Shown: positions 36,949-47,245 of the stretch, in pieces
How the letters are laid out: each line of letters starts with the position of its first letter
Position numbering within the stretch: the first letter of the stretch is position 1
Assembly (NCBI RefSeq): GCF_017744435.1
Contig: NZ_JAGIBG010000011.1
Span: 54,933-118,932 of the forward strand
Direction of reading: 5' to 3'
Source: Pseudomonas sp.
GTDB taxonomy: Bacteria; Pseudomonadota; Gammaproteobacteria; Pseudomonadales; Pseudomonadaceae
Length of the DNA stretch: 64,000 bases
Translations under genes and position numbers: made by a program
Notes under the pieces: generated by a model
What the model saw: the letters and a program-made list of their open reading frames with translations, nothing else
Told to the model about the DNA's origin: nothing
The model's database searches: none

Positions 36949-37410
36949 TCAGCTACCGGCAAAGCCGTTCTGCCGCCAGGCCTCATACACCGTCACCGCC
37001 ACGGTATTGGACAGGTTCAGGCTGCGGCACCCTGGCCGCATCGGCAGGCGCAGGCGTTGCTCGGCCGGCAGGCTGTCCAGCACGTCGGCCGGCAGGCCGC
37101 GGCTCTCTGGCCCGAACAGGAACGCATCACCGGGCTGATAAGCCACCTCATGGAACGGGTGCGAGCCCTTGGTGGTGAAGGCGAACAGCCGTGGATTGCC
37201 CAGGCTTTCCAGGCATCCGGCCAGGCTTTCGTGGCGCTTGAGCGTGGCATACTCGTGGTAATCCAGCCCGGCACGGCGCAGGCGCTTGTCGTCCAGTTCG
37301 AAGCTGATCGGCTCGATCAGGTGCAGGGCGCAACCGCTGTTGGCGCAGAGGCGGATGATGTTGCCGGTATTCGGCGGAATTTCTGGTTGAAAAAGGATGA
37401 CGTGAAACAT
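36949..37410 (-). CDS. trmL: tRNA (cytidine(34)-2'-O)-methyltransferase
   Basis: A SPOUT-fold enzyme that methylates the 2'-OH of the wobble base in two leucine tRNAs. The 153-residue product has MFHVILFQPEIPPNTGNIIRLCAN at the start and the S-adenosylmethionine knot segments FLFGPESRGLP and LNLSNTVAVTVYEAWRQ near the end. Its ATG (37408-37410) overlaps the start codon of the next gene on the opposite strand. Confidence 0.95.
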   Translation of the reverse strand: MFHVILFQPEIPPNTGNIIRLCANSGCALHLIEPISFELDDKRLRRAGLDYHEYATLKRHESLAGCLESLGNPRLFAFTTKGSHPFHEVAYQPGDAFLFGPESRGLPADVLDSLPAEQRLRLPMRPGCRSLNLSNTVAVTVYEAWRQNGFAGS

Positions 37411-37846
37411 GCACGGCTCCAAACGTGAAGATGACGAGCATTCTACCCCCGAACCCGACCTGCGTTCGAAGGCCTGGCCGCGCATGCTGCTATCCCTGGC
37501 GCTGTTCGGCGTATTGGTAGGCCTGATGATAGGCCGCCTGACTGCCCCGGATGAGCATGTGCTGGAGCAGGTTGAAGTGGTGCAGGATGGCCTGGACCTG
37601 TGGTTCAACGAAGAGCCCAAACTGCATGGCGAAAATGTCGAAGGTACCGTGGCGCTGTTGTTCGAGGCCGAGGGCAAGGCGCAGCGTGGTCAGTTGGACC
37701 TGCAGGGCAAGCCGGTCGGCTGGCGTTTGCAGAAGAGTGACAAGGGGCTGTTGCTGACGGTGATTGCCGCGCGCCCTCTGCACGGCGAATGGGCCGGTGC
37801 AGAGGACGCTGGGCGTTGGCGGGTGCAGGTGAAACTGCACGAATAA
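37409..37846 (+). CDS. Small membrane-anchored protein of unknown function
   Basis: A 145-residue protein, not recognised. The charged N-terminus (~1-25) is followed by one hydrophobic span (~26-43, MLLSLALFGVLVGLMIG). A mainly beta-strand domain of ~100 residues comes next (LDLWFNEEPKLHGENVEGTVALLFEAEGKAQRGQLDLQ...), probably periplasmic. Coding quality is good and its codon use is like the neighbours. The start codon overlaps that of trmL on the other strand, so the two promoters must lie inside each other's genes. A three-unit repeat array follows. Confidence 0.75.
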   Translation: MHGSKREDDEHSTPEPDLRSKAWPRMLLSLALFGVLVGLMIGRLTAPDEHVLEQVEVVQDGLDLWFNEEPKLHGENVEGTVALLFEAEGKAQRGQLDLQGKPVGWRLQKSDKGLLLTVIAARPLHGEWAGAEDAGRWRVQVKLHE

Positions 37847-38020
37847 AAAGGGGATATCTCGGCCTGCCTGTACCAAGGTCCCCAAAAGGGCTTACAGCGA
37901 ATTAAAGAGGGGATGGCCCGGCCTGCCTGTACCGAGGTCCCCGAAAGCGGCGTTACTGCAAATAAAAGAGGGGTCACCCGGCCTGCCTGTACCAGGGCCC
38001 CCGAAACTGGGTATGTATTA
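37842..38020. repeat. Three tandem ~60-bp repeats
   Basis: Units begin at 37842, 37900 and 37961, each starting with an A-rich stretch (AATAAAAAG, AATTAAAGAG, AATAAAAGAG). Each then has GGGG, an identical 15-base core CGGCCTGCCTGTACC, a short variable part and CCCC. The outer GGGG/CCCC can pair. Read on the minus strand, each unit is a hairpin followed by a T-rich stretch, like a terminator. The array lies between the convergent ends of the 145-residue gene and ntrC, and unit 1 overlaps the former's stop codon. Confidence 0.8.
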
Positions 38021-38158
38021 GCTATTGCAGGGGGCGTGCCAGTTTTGCAAAGCCTGTGAATACTGGGCTTTCAGGGTGATTTGGCCGGGTTTTGAGGGGA
38101 TTTGTGCCTTGGGGAGGTGCGTCGGGCACAGGATCGGTGCATCGGGGCTGAAATGGCT
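38021..38158. other. Gap with no recognised feature
   Basis: Nothing supported is seen between the tandem repeats and the hairpin at 38159. Confidence 0.5.
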
Positions 38159-38248
38159 GGGGCCGCTGTGCGGCCCTTTCGCGACACAAGGCCGCTCCTA
38201 CAGGGGATTGCAGTCTTCCTGTAGGAGCGGCCTTGTGTCGCGAAAGGG
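38159..38248. repeat. Companion hairpin plus REP pair, GCGACACAAGGC subtype
   Basis: GGGGCCGCTGTGCGGCCC (38159-38176) runs into a REP pair with perfect 31-base arms (38174-38204 and 38218-38248) and a 13-base loop. It lies downstream of ntrC. Confidence 0.87.
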
Positions 38249-38289
38249 CTGCAAAGCAGCCCCGGGGATGTTACAGGTGCACCGCTAGA

Positions 38290-39722
<1,433 letters not shown>

Positions 39723-39726
<4 letters not shown>

Positions 39727-40808
39727 GAGGCGGTGGCTCCTTGTTCCAGGGGCAGGAAGATCGAGAAGGCGGTGTGCCCTGCGTGGCTTTCACACTCGAT
39801 CAGGCCCTGGTGCTGGCTGATGATGTTCTGGGTAATGGCCAGGCCAAGCCCGGTACCGTCCGGGCGCCCACTGACCATGGGATAGAAAAGCGTGTCCTGC
39901 AATTCCGCAGGGATGCCCGGGCCGTTGTCGATGATCTCGATACGCGCTGCCAGGCGATGGCGCACATGGCCGATGGTGAACTGGCGCACGGCGCGGCTGC
40001 GCAGGGTGATGCGGCCCAGGCGCAGCTCGTTCTGCGAACTGATCGCCTGCATCGCGTTGCGCACGATGTTCAGTACGGCCTGGATCATCTGCTCGCGGTC
40101 GATCAGCACGTCCGGCAGGCTTGGATCGTAGTCGCGCACCAACGTGATGCAGCCCTGGCTTTCGGCTTCGACCAAGCTGCAGACCCGCTCCAGCACCTCG
40201 TGAATGTTGGTCATGGCCAGCGACGGCAACTTGTTCGAGCCGAGCATGCGGTCGACCAGGTTGCGCAGGCGGTCAGCCTCTTCGATGATCACGTTGGTGT
40301 AGTCGCGCAGGCCCTCATCGGGCAGTTCGCGAGCCAGCAGCTGTGCGGCGCCACGGATACCGCCGAGCGGGTTCTTGATCTCGTGGGCCAGGCCACGCAC
40401 CAGCATCTTGGTGGTTTCCTGCTTGCTCAGCTGGGCTTCTTCCTTGGTGATGCGCAGCAGGCGATCACGCGGGTGCACCTCCAGCAGCAGCAAGGTATTG
40501 CCCTGATGCAGGATCGGCGTCACGGCATAGTCGACGGTAATGGCCTGCCCGGTCAGCGAGGTCAGTTGCGCTTCACGCTTGGTGAACGGGTGCGCCTGTT
40601 CCACGGCCTGGCGCAGCGAGTTGAGCGCCTCGGTCGATTCGGTGAACAGCTCACTGATGAACTGCCCGTGGCTGCGCTGGCCGCTGACGGCCAGGAGCAT
40701 TTCTGCGGCCGGGTTCATGTATTCCAGGCGCAGCTCGGCATTGAGCAGGAGCGTGGCGGTGGTCAGGTTGTCCAGAAGCAGACGGTGCTGTGCATCGCTG
40801 ATGGTCAT
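39723..40808 (-). CDS. ntrB: Nitrogen regulation sensor kinase NtrB
   Basis: A soluble histidine kinase and phosphatase that sets NtrC phosphorylation under PII control. The 361-residue product has an N-terminal PAS domain (~8-110), the H-box GLAHEIKNPLGGIRG with the phospho-accepting His, the N-box AVLNIVRNAMQAI and the ATP lid DNGPGIPAE and DGTGLGLAI. The frame is open upstream to 40916; ATG 40808 matches the family N-terminus. It forms an operon with ntrC and is separated from glnA by one gene. Confidence 0.97.
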
Positions 40809-41073
40809 AAGGCGTCGTTGACCTCTTTTGGCGCTAGTCAGGCATGGCGCGGCCACGGCCGGGCACGCGGTGGATCCGCTGATGCCAGTCTCTGTCCAGG
40901 AAAATGCAAGAAACAAACCAAGGCTCCGAAAAGAAGCGGAATTGCCTGATAAAGACCTGGAATTGCGCTTATTCGGACCAGATTGCCCTGATTTATCGTT
41001 TCAAGTGACCTGTTTTGGGTTGCAGAACGAGGCGCTGGGTGTGTTCATGCACCAATATAGAGCATTGCTGCGC

Positions 41074-41607
41074 TCAGCGTTCCGCGCACAGTTGTGCGGT
41101 TGCGCGGACCAGGGCCGTGTGTCGGAGTGGGTCGCTGGCATACCTGGCCAGGGCGTCGGTCAGCTGGCGAGGGCAATCGTGCAGGGGCTTGCGGTCCAGA
41201 TGGGCAAGTTCGAACAGCAATGTTGCCTGGAGCATGTCCAGGCGTGGACGCAATTCTTTGTCCAGGTCCCTAGCCTGCTGAGGGGGGCGTTGCCCCAGAG
41301 CGGTCCAGCGGTCGATCAGGCCGTACTGGACGATTTTGTTGGCTTCGATCTGGTCGGCGAAAAAGGCCGCTGCCCGCTCGCCAGTCAGGCCGTAGTCCTG
41401 GGCTGCAGCTTGAACCTGCTGAATGACCTCTCGCTCCCGTGAGGGCGCTTCGACAGGCAGGCCATTGTCCCACTTGTGAACGGCCACCGAGTAGGCCAGG
41501 TCCAGGCGCTGCCCGACTGCCGTGAGCAACGGCTTGAGTTCAGGTTGTGAGGTGGAACAGCCGAGAAGGGTGAAAATGAAGCACAGCAAAAAAGGCATCA
41601 GGCGCAT
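41074..41607 (-). CDS. Exported chorismate mutase (AroQ-gamma type), probable lipoprotein
   Basis: A 177-residue protein with a lipoprotein-type signal ending LLGCS (Cys17). An all-helical domain follows, with GQRLDLAYSVAVHKW, REREVIQQVQAAAQDYGL and FFADQIEANKIVQYGLI. The spacing of Arg, Lys, Glu and Gln matches the secreted AroQ-gamma chorismate mutases, which turn chorismate into prephenate. Why a mutase sits outside the cytoplasm is unclear in any organism. AAGGAG lies six bases before ATG 41607. It lies between ntrB and glnA on the same strand but after the glnA terminator. Confidence 0.8.
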   Translation of the reverse strand: MRLMPFLLCFIFTLLGCSTSQPELKPLLTAVGQRLDLAYSVAVHKWDNGLPVEAPSREREVIQQVQAAAQDYGLTGERAAAFFADQIEANKIVQYGLIDRWTALGQRPPQQARDLDKELRPRLDMLQATLLFELAHLDRKPLHDCPRQLTDALARYASDPLRHTALVRATAQLCAER

Positions 41608-41694
41608 GGCAATCTCCTTGTGGTCGGAGATTTGATTGTGGGCAGTCAGGCAGCCATTGCTTGTAGGAAGCATCTGAAACGGATGGGCGTAAAA

Positions 41695-41725
41695 CAAAAA
41701 ACGGCCTTCAGAAGAAGGCCGTTTT
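41695..41725 (-). terminator. glnA terminator
   Basis: On the minus strand ACGGCCTTC-TTCT-GAAGGCCGT is followed by a T-run. An A/T-rich stretch on each side makes it usable both ways. Confidence 0.9.
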
Positions 41726-41759
41726 CGGTGATTCAGATTGGCGCCAGGCGCCAGTCAGA

Positions 41760-43166
41760 TCAGCAGCTGTAGTACAGCTCGTATTCCAGCGGGTGTACGA
41801 AGGTGCGGACCTTGATTTCTTCTTCGCTCTTCAGCTCGATGAAGGCATCGATGAAGTCGTCGGAGAACACGCCGCCCTTGGTCAGGAACGCACGGCCTTT
41901 ATCCAGCTCTTCCAGAGCTTCTTTCAGGCTGCCGCAAACTTGCGGGATGTCCTTGGCTTCTTCTGGCGGCAGGTCGTACAGGTTCTTGTCGGCAGCATCG
42001 CCTGGGTGGATCTTGTTCTGGATGCCGTCCAGGCCAGCCATCAGCAGGGCCGCGAAGGCCAGGTACGGGTTGGCCGATGGGTCCGGGAAGCGTGCTTCGA
42101 TACGGCGGGCTTTCGGGCTGCCGACGTAAGGAATACGGATCGAGGCGGAACGGTTGCGAGCCGAGTAGGCCAGCATTACCGGAGCTTCGAAGCCTGGAAC
42201 CAGACGCTTGTACGAGTTGGTCGACGGGTTGGTGAAGCCGTTCAGGGCCTTACCGTGCTTGATGATACCGCCGATGAAGTACAGGGCGGTTTCGGACAGG
42301 CCGGCATAGCCTTCACCGGAGAAGGTGTTCTTGCCGTCTTTCCAGATCGACATGTGTACGTGCATGCCCGAGCCGTTGTCGCCGTACAGTGGCTTCGGCA
42401 TGAAGGTGGCGGTACGGCCGTAAGCGTCGGCAACGTTGTGCACGACGTATTTCAGGGCCTGTACTTCGTCAGCCTTCTTCACCAGGGTGTTGAACTTGAC
42501 GCCGATTTCGTTCTGGCCGGCAGTCGCCACTTCGTGGTGGTGAACTTCAACGGTCTGGCCCATTTCCTCCAGAGCGTTGCACATGGCGGTACGGATTTCG
42601 TGGTCGTGGTCGAACGGCGGAACCGGGAAGTAGCCGCCTTTCACGCCTGGACGGTGGCCTTTGTTGCCGCCTTCCACGTCAGCGTCGGACATCCACGAGC
42701 CTTGCTCGGAGAAGATCTTGAACATCGAACCGGAGATGTCCGACTTGAACTTCACTTCGTCGAAGATGAAGAACTCTGGCTCTGGGCCAGCGAAGACGGT
42801 GTCACCGATGCCGGTGCTCTTCAGGTACTCTTCGGCGCGCTTGGCGATGGCGCGTGGGTCGCGATCGTAGCCCTGCATGCTCGACGGGTCGACGATGTCG
42901 CAGGTGATGATCAGGGTTGGTTCTTCGGTGAACGGGTCCAGGACGGCGGTCTCGTCGACCGGCATCAGGATCATGTCGGACGCTTCGATGCCTTTCCAGC
43001 CAGCGATGGAGGAGCCGTCGAACATCTTGCCGACTTCGAAGAAGTCTTCGTCCAGCGCATCACGCGCTGGCATGGTCACGTGGTGCTGAACGCCTTTGGT
43101 GTCCGTGAAACGCAGATCAATCCACTTGACGTCATGATCTTTGATGAGTTGAACCGACTTCGACAT
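41760..43166 (-). CDS. glnA: Glutamine synthetase type I
   Basis: Makes glutamine from glutamate, ammonia and ATP. The 468-residue product has the signatures [25 protein letters not shown] and [18 protein letters not shown]. The adenylylation site Tyr397 is in NLYDLPPEE, so activity is expected to be tuned by the adenylyltransferase GlnE. Upstream are a sigma-54 promoter and two NtrC sites at the E. coli glnAp2 spacing. With gltBD it forms the GS-GOGAT cycle. Confidence 0.99.
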   Translation of the reverse strand: MSKSVQLIKDHDVKWIDLRFTDTKGVQHHVTMPARDALDEDFFEVGKMFDGSSIAGWKGIEASDMILMPVDETAVLDPFTEEPTLIITCDIVDPSSMQGYDRDPRAIAKRAEEYLKSTGIGDTVFAGPEPEFFIFDEVKFKSDISGSMFKIFSEQGSWMSDADVEGGNKGHRPGVKGGYFPVPPFDHDHEIRTAMCNALEEMGQTVEVHHHEVATAGQNEIGVKFNTLVKKADEVQALKYVVHNVADAYGRTATFMPKPLYGDNGSGMHVHMSIWKDGKNTFSGEGYAGLSETALYFIGGIIKHGKALNGFTNPSTNSYKRLVPGFEAPVMLAYSARNRSASIRIPYVGSPKARRIEARFPDPSANPYLAFAALLMAGLDGIQNKIHPGDAADKNLYDLPPEEAKDIPQVCGSLKEALEELDKGRAFLTKGGVFSDDFIDAFIELKSEEEIKVRTFVHPLEYELYYSC

Positions 43167-43265
43167 GTTGTCCTCCGGATGGTCTAGGGCGCGGTGGGCC
43201 GCTGCCCTGGAAAAAGGGTGTTGCCGGGCGCGGATAGTCGGCCAAGCTTACCTGCCTCACAAGGG

Positions 43266-43281
43266 AGCAAATTGCATGCCA
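43266..43281 (-). promoter_or_regulatory. Sigma-54 promoter of glnA
   Basis: On the minus strand TGGCATGCAATTTGCT gives GG-N10-GC, the required -24/-12 spacing. Transcription would start near 43255, ~90 bases before the glnA ATG. Confidence 0.87.
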
Positions 43282-43354
43282 GTGCCCGAAAATGGCGAGG
43301 GCGAGATAAAAGGGGGCGTTTGCGGGCATTTGCTGGGGTGGCAGCGGACAAAAG

Positions 43355-43402
43355 TGCACCCTTAGGAGGCAGGGATTCAGGGTGATGCACCAAATAAGTG
43401 CG
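43355..43402 (-). promoter_or_regulatory. Two NtrC enhancer sites upstream of glnA
   Basis: A strong site, TGCACCAAATAAGTGCG (43386-43402), matches GCACC-N5-GGTGC with one change. A weaker site starts at 43355 (TGCACCCTTAGGAGGCA). Their centres lie at about -139 and -108 from the predicted start, the same as the two enhancers of E. coli glnAp2. Confidence 0.78.
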
Positions 43403-43429
43403 CGGCTCGAAAGCTGTGCTTTCTTTGAG

Positions 43430-43523
43430 GGCCCTTTCGCGGGTAAACCCGCTCCCACAGGGATCGCACAGCGCTGGAAACTTGTGGGGTCCCTGTAGGA
43501 GCGGGTTTACCCGCGAAAGGGCC
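43430..43523. repeat. REP pair, CGCGGGTAAACCCG subtype
   Basis: Inverted arms bounded by GGCCCTTTCGCG and CGCGAAAGGGCC. It separates the glnA enhancers from the thiI promoter. Confidence 0.87.
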
Positions 43524-43582
43524 GGAACAGGCGGCACAAAAACCGACCCCTGCATTTATCTGAAAGCTTCTGATCAAAAGTT

Positions 43583-43612
43583 GGTCAAATCCTGAGCAAT
43601 TTCCGCTATAAT
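43583..43612 (+). promoter_or_regulatory. Sigma-70 promoter of thiI
   Basis: A consensus TATAAT (43607-43612) lies ~45 bases before thiI, with a weak GGTCAA -35 element 18 bases upstream. Confidence 0.6.
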
Positions 43613-43657
43613 TCGCGCCCCTCATTTTCGGCAGGCCCTGCGCGCGCTGTTAACCCA

Positions 43658-45112
43658 ATGAAACTTATCGTCAAAGTCTTCCCAGAAATCACCATCAAGA
43701 GCCGGCCGGTGCGCAAGCGCTTCATCCGCCAGCTCGGCAAGAACATCCGCAACGTGCTCAAGGACCTTGATCCTGAGCTCGCGGTCGATGGTGTCTGGGA
43801 CAATCTCGAGGTGGTCACCCGCGTCGAGGACGAGAAGGTCCAGCGCGAGATGATCGAGCGCCTCACCTGCACCCCGGGCATCACCCACTTCCTGCAGGTC
43901 GAGGAGTACCCGCTGGGCGACTTCGACGACATCGTCGCCAAGTGCAAGCAGCACTTCGGCCACCTGCTGGCCGGCAAGCGCTTCTCGGTGCGCTGCAAGC
44001 GCGGCGGCCATCACGACTTCACCTCGATGGACGTCGACCGCTATGTCGGCAGCCAGCTGCGCCAGCAGTGCGGCGCCGCCGGCATCGACCTGAAGACGCC
44101 TGAAGTCGTGGTGCGCATGGAGATTCGCGATCAGCGCCTGTACGTGATCCACAACCAGCACAACGGCATCGGCGGCTACCCGCTGGGTGCCCTGGAGCAG
44201 ACCCTGGTGCTGATGTCCGGTGGTTTCGACTCCACCGTGGCGGCCTACCAGATGATGCGCCGCGGCCTGATGACCCACTTCTGCTTCTTCAATCTCGGCG
44301 GCCGTGCCCACGAGCTGGGTGTGATGGAAGTCGCCCACTACCTGTGGAAAAAGTACGGCAGCAGCCAGCGCGTGCTGTTCATCAGCGTGCCGTTCGAGGA
44401 AGTGGTTGGCGAGATCCTCAACAAGGTCGACAACAGTTACATGGGCGTGACCCTCAAGCGCATGATGCTGCGCGGTGCCGCGCACATGGCCGACCGCCTG
44501 CAGATCGACGCGCTGGTTACCGGCGAGGCGATCTCCCAGGTCTCCAGCCAGACCCTGCCGAACCTGTCGATCATCGACTCGGCCACCGACAAGCTGGTGC
44601 TGCGCCCGTTGCTGGCCAGCCACAAGCAGGACATCATCGACCAGGCCACCGAAATCGGCACGGCCGACTTCGCCAAGCACATGCCGGAGTACTGCGGCGT
44701 GATTTCGGTGAACCCGACCACCCATGCCAAGCGTCACCGCATGGAGCACGAAGAAAAGCAGTTCGACATGGCCGTGCTGGAACGTGCCCTGGAGCGTGCC
44801 AAGTTCATCTCCATCGACCACGTGATCGACGAGCTGGGCAAGGACATCGAAGTCGAGGAAGTGGCCGAGGCGCTGCCAGGCCAGATCGTCATCGACATTC
44901 GTCACCCCGATGCCCAGGAAGACGAACCTCTGGCGCTGGAAGGTATCGAAGTCCAGGCCATGCCGTTCTATGCGATCAACAGCAAGTTCAAGCACCTGGA
45001 CCCTACGCGCCAGTACTTGCTGTATTGCGACAAAGGTGTGATGAGCCGTTTGCACGCACACCACCTGCTCAGTGAGGGACATGCCAATGTGCGTGTTTAT
45101 CGTCCGACATAA
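43658..45112 (+). CDS. thiI: tRNA 4-thiouridine synthase ThiI
   Basis: Inserts sulfur at U8 of tRNAs and supplies sulfur for the thiazole of thiamine. The 484-residue product has an N-terminal ferredoxin-like and THUMP region (~1-165) and an adenylation domain with the PP-loop [10 protein letters not shown] (~187-196). A C-terminal rhodanese domain carries the active Cys in [15 protein letters not shown]. The long form with the rhodanese domain is typical of gammaproteobacteria. Confidence 0.97.
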   Translation: MKLIVKVFPEITIKSRPVRKRFIRQLGKNIRNVLKDLDPELAVDGVWDNLEVVTRVEDEKVQREMIERLTCTPGITHFLQVEEYPLGDFDDIVAKCKQHFGHLLAGKRFSVRCKRGGHHDFTSMDVDRYVGSQLRQQCGAAGIDLKTPEVVVRMEIRDQRLYVIHNQHNGIGGYPLGALEQTLVLMSGGFDSTVAAYQMMRRGLMTHFCFFNLGGRAHELGVMEVAHYLWKKYGSSQRVLFISVPFEEVVGEILNKVDNSYMGVTLKRMMLRGAAHMADRLQIDALVTGEAISQVSSQTLPNLSIIDSATDKLVLRPLLASHKQDIIDQATEIGTADFAKHMPEYCGVISVNPTTHAKRHRMEHEEKQFDMAVLERALERAKFISIDHVIDELGKDIEVEEVAEALPGQIVIDIRHPDAQEDEPLALEGIEVQAMPFYAINSKFKHLDPTRQYLLYCDKGVMSRLHAHHLLSEGHANVRVYRPT

Positions 45113-45239
45113 GACGCCAGGGCTGTATGGCGGCAGCATCCGCCATCGCCCTCCCGACCATCGGGCCCGCTGAGCCTCAAACCGTACATATTCGCCGCCT
45201 ACACTGGCGGCAACCGAATCCTCTGATCGAGATACAGTT

Positions 45240-47060
45240 GTGATCGAAAATCTGCGTAACATCGCCATCATCGCCCACGTTGACCATGGTAAAACCACCC
45301 TGGTCGACAAACTCCTGCGTCAGTCCGGCACTCTGGAGCGTAACGAGCTCAACGACGAGCGCGTCATGGACTCCAACGACCAGGAAAAAGAGCGCGGTAT
45401 TACCATTCTGGCGAAAAACACCGCCATCAACTGGAACGGCTACCACATCAACATCGTCGACACCCCCGGCCACGCCGACTTCGGTGGCGAGGTTGAGCGT
45501 GTAATGTCGATGGTCGACTCCGTGCTGCTGCTGGTCGACGCCCAGGATGGCCCGATGCCGCAAACCCGCTTCGTGACCAAGAAGGCTTTCGAAGCCGGCC
45601 TGAAGCCGATCGTTGTGATCAACAAGGTCGACCGTCCGGGCGCGCGTCCTGACTGGGTTCTGGACCAGATCTTCGACCTGTTCGACAACCTCGGTGCCAC
45701 CGACGAACAGCTGGACTTCAAAGTCGTCTACGCCTCGGCCCTGAACGGCATTGCCGGTCTGGACCACACCGCCATGGGCGAAGACATGACCGCCCTGTAC
45801 CAGTCGATCGTAGACAACGTACCGGCGCCGGACGTTGACCGTGACGGCTCGTTCCAGATGCAGATCTCCGCGCTGGACTACAACAGCTTCCTCGGCGTTA
45901 TCGGCGTTGGCCGTATCGCCCGTGGCCGCGTCAAGCCGAACACCCCGGTTGTCGCCATCGACACCAACGGCAAGAAGCGTAACGGTCGTATCCTGAAGCT
46001 GATGGGCCACCACGGCCTGCACCGCGTCGACGTCGAAGAAGCCCAGGCTGGCGACATCGTCTGCATCAGCGGTTTCGACGAGTTGTTCATCTCCGACACC
46101 CTGTGCGCCCCGGACGCGGTAGAAGCGATGAAGCCGCTGACCGTTGACGAGCCGACCGTTTCGATGACCTTCCAGGTCAACGACTCGCCGTTCTGCGGTA
46201 AAGAAGGCAAGTTCGTCACCAGCCGTAACATCAAGGACCGTCTGGACAAGGAGCTGCTGTACAACGTTGCTCTGCGCGTTCAGGAAACCGATTCCCCTGA
46301 CAAGTTCAAGGTATCGGGCCGTGGTGAGCTGCACCTGTCCGTTCTGATCGAAACCATGCGCCGTGAAGGCTTCGAGATGGCCGTAGGCCGTCCTGAAGTA
46401 ATCATCCGCGAAGTCGACGGCGTGAAGCAGGAGCCGTTCGAGAACGTCACCATCGACATCCCTGAAGAATCCCAGGGCAAGGTCATGGAAGAGATGGGTC
46501 TGCGTAAAGGCGACCTGACCAACATGGTGCCGGATGGCAAGGGCCGTGTGCGCCTGGAGTACAACATTCCAGCCCGTGGTCTGATCGGTTTCCGTAACCA
46601 GTTCCTGACCCTGACCAACGGTGCAGGCATCCTGACCTCGATCTTCGATCGCTACGACACCATGAAGTCGGGCCAGATGTCCGGCCGTCTGAACGGTGTT
46701 CTGGTTTCGGTCGAGACCGGCAAGGCACTGACCTACTCGCTGGAAACCCTGCAGGCTCGCGGCAAGCTGTTCGTTGAACACGGCCAGGAGATCTACAACG
46801 GTCAGATCATCGGCCTGAACAGCCGTGATAACGACCTGGGCGTGAACCCGACCAAAGGCAAGAAGCTCGACAACATGCGTGCTTCGGGCAAAGACGAAGT
46901 CATCGCCCTGGTTCCGCCAGTTCGCCACACTCTGGAACAGGCTCTGGAATTCATCCAGGACGACGAGCTGTGCGAAGTGACGCCTAAGTCGATCCGTCTG
47001 CGCAAGAAGATCCTGGACGAAGGCGAGCGTACCCGCGCTGCCAAGAAAGCCAAGAACTGA
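45240..47060 (+). CDS. typA: Translational GTPase TypA/BipA
   Basis: A ribosome-associated GTPase needed for ribosome assembly and growth at low temperature or under stress. The 606-residue product starts [26 protein letters not shown], with G1 AHVDHGKT, G3 DTPGHADFG and G4 NKVD. Domains II, III and V and the BipA-specific C-terminal domain follow. The start codon is GTG 45240. It stands alone between thiI and a PqaA-like gene, with a strong terminator behind it. Confidence 0.97.
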   Translation: MIENLRNIAIIAHVDHGKTTLVDKLLRQSGTLERNELNDERVMDSNDQEKERGITILAKNTAINWNGYHINIVDTPGHADFGGEVERVMSMVDSVLLLVDAQDGPMPQTRFVTKKAFEAGLKPIVVINKVDRPGARPDWVLDQIFDLFDNLGATDEQLDFKVVYASALNGIAGLDHTAMGEDMTALYQSIVDNVPAPDVDRDGSFQMQISALDYNSFLGVIGVGRIARGRVKPNTPVVAIDTNGKKRNGRILKLMGHHGLHRVDVEEAQAGDIVCISGFDELFISDTLCAPDAVEAMKPLTVDEPTVSMTFQVNDSPFCGKEGKFVTSRNIKDRLDKELLYNVALRVQETDSPDKFKVSGRGELHLSVLIETMRREGFEMAVGRPEVIIREVDGVKQEPFENVTIDIPEESQGKVMEEMGLRKGDLTNMVPDGKGRVRLEYNIPARGLIGFRNQFLTLTNGAGILTSIFDRYDTMKSGQMSGRLNGVLVSVETGKALTYSLETLQARGKLFVEHGQEIYNGQIIGLNSRDNDLGVNPTKGKKLDNMRASGKDEVIALVPPVRHTLEQALEFIQDDELCEVTPKSIRLRKKILDEGERTRAAKKAKN

Positions 47061-47082
47061 GTTAGCTCAGGCTGAATGAAAA

Positions 47083-47116
47083 CGCCCCCGGTCGAAAGGC
47101 CGGGGGCTTTTTTTTT
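47083..47116 (+). terminator. typA terminator
   Basis: GCCCCCGGTC-GAAA-GGCCGGGGGC, a 10-bp stem with one G-T pair and a GAAA loop, followed by nine Ts. Confidence 0.95.
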
Positions 47117-47245
47117 GTCTGGGGCAAGGTTTTGTAGGCAGAGTCTCAAGCTGATGTAAGTTGAGTCTTTTAGGGTGGGTCATGCCTTGTGAGCGGGCGC
47201 CGGGAAACCTAGCGTGATGTGCTTTCTTATCCAGGAAACGCAGCC

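Noticed and set aside
37842..38020. CRISPR array
   Set aside because: Only three imperfect units, spacers not unique or evenly sized, no cas genes.
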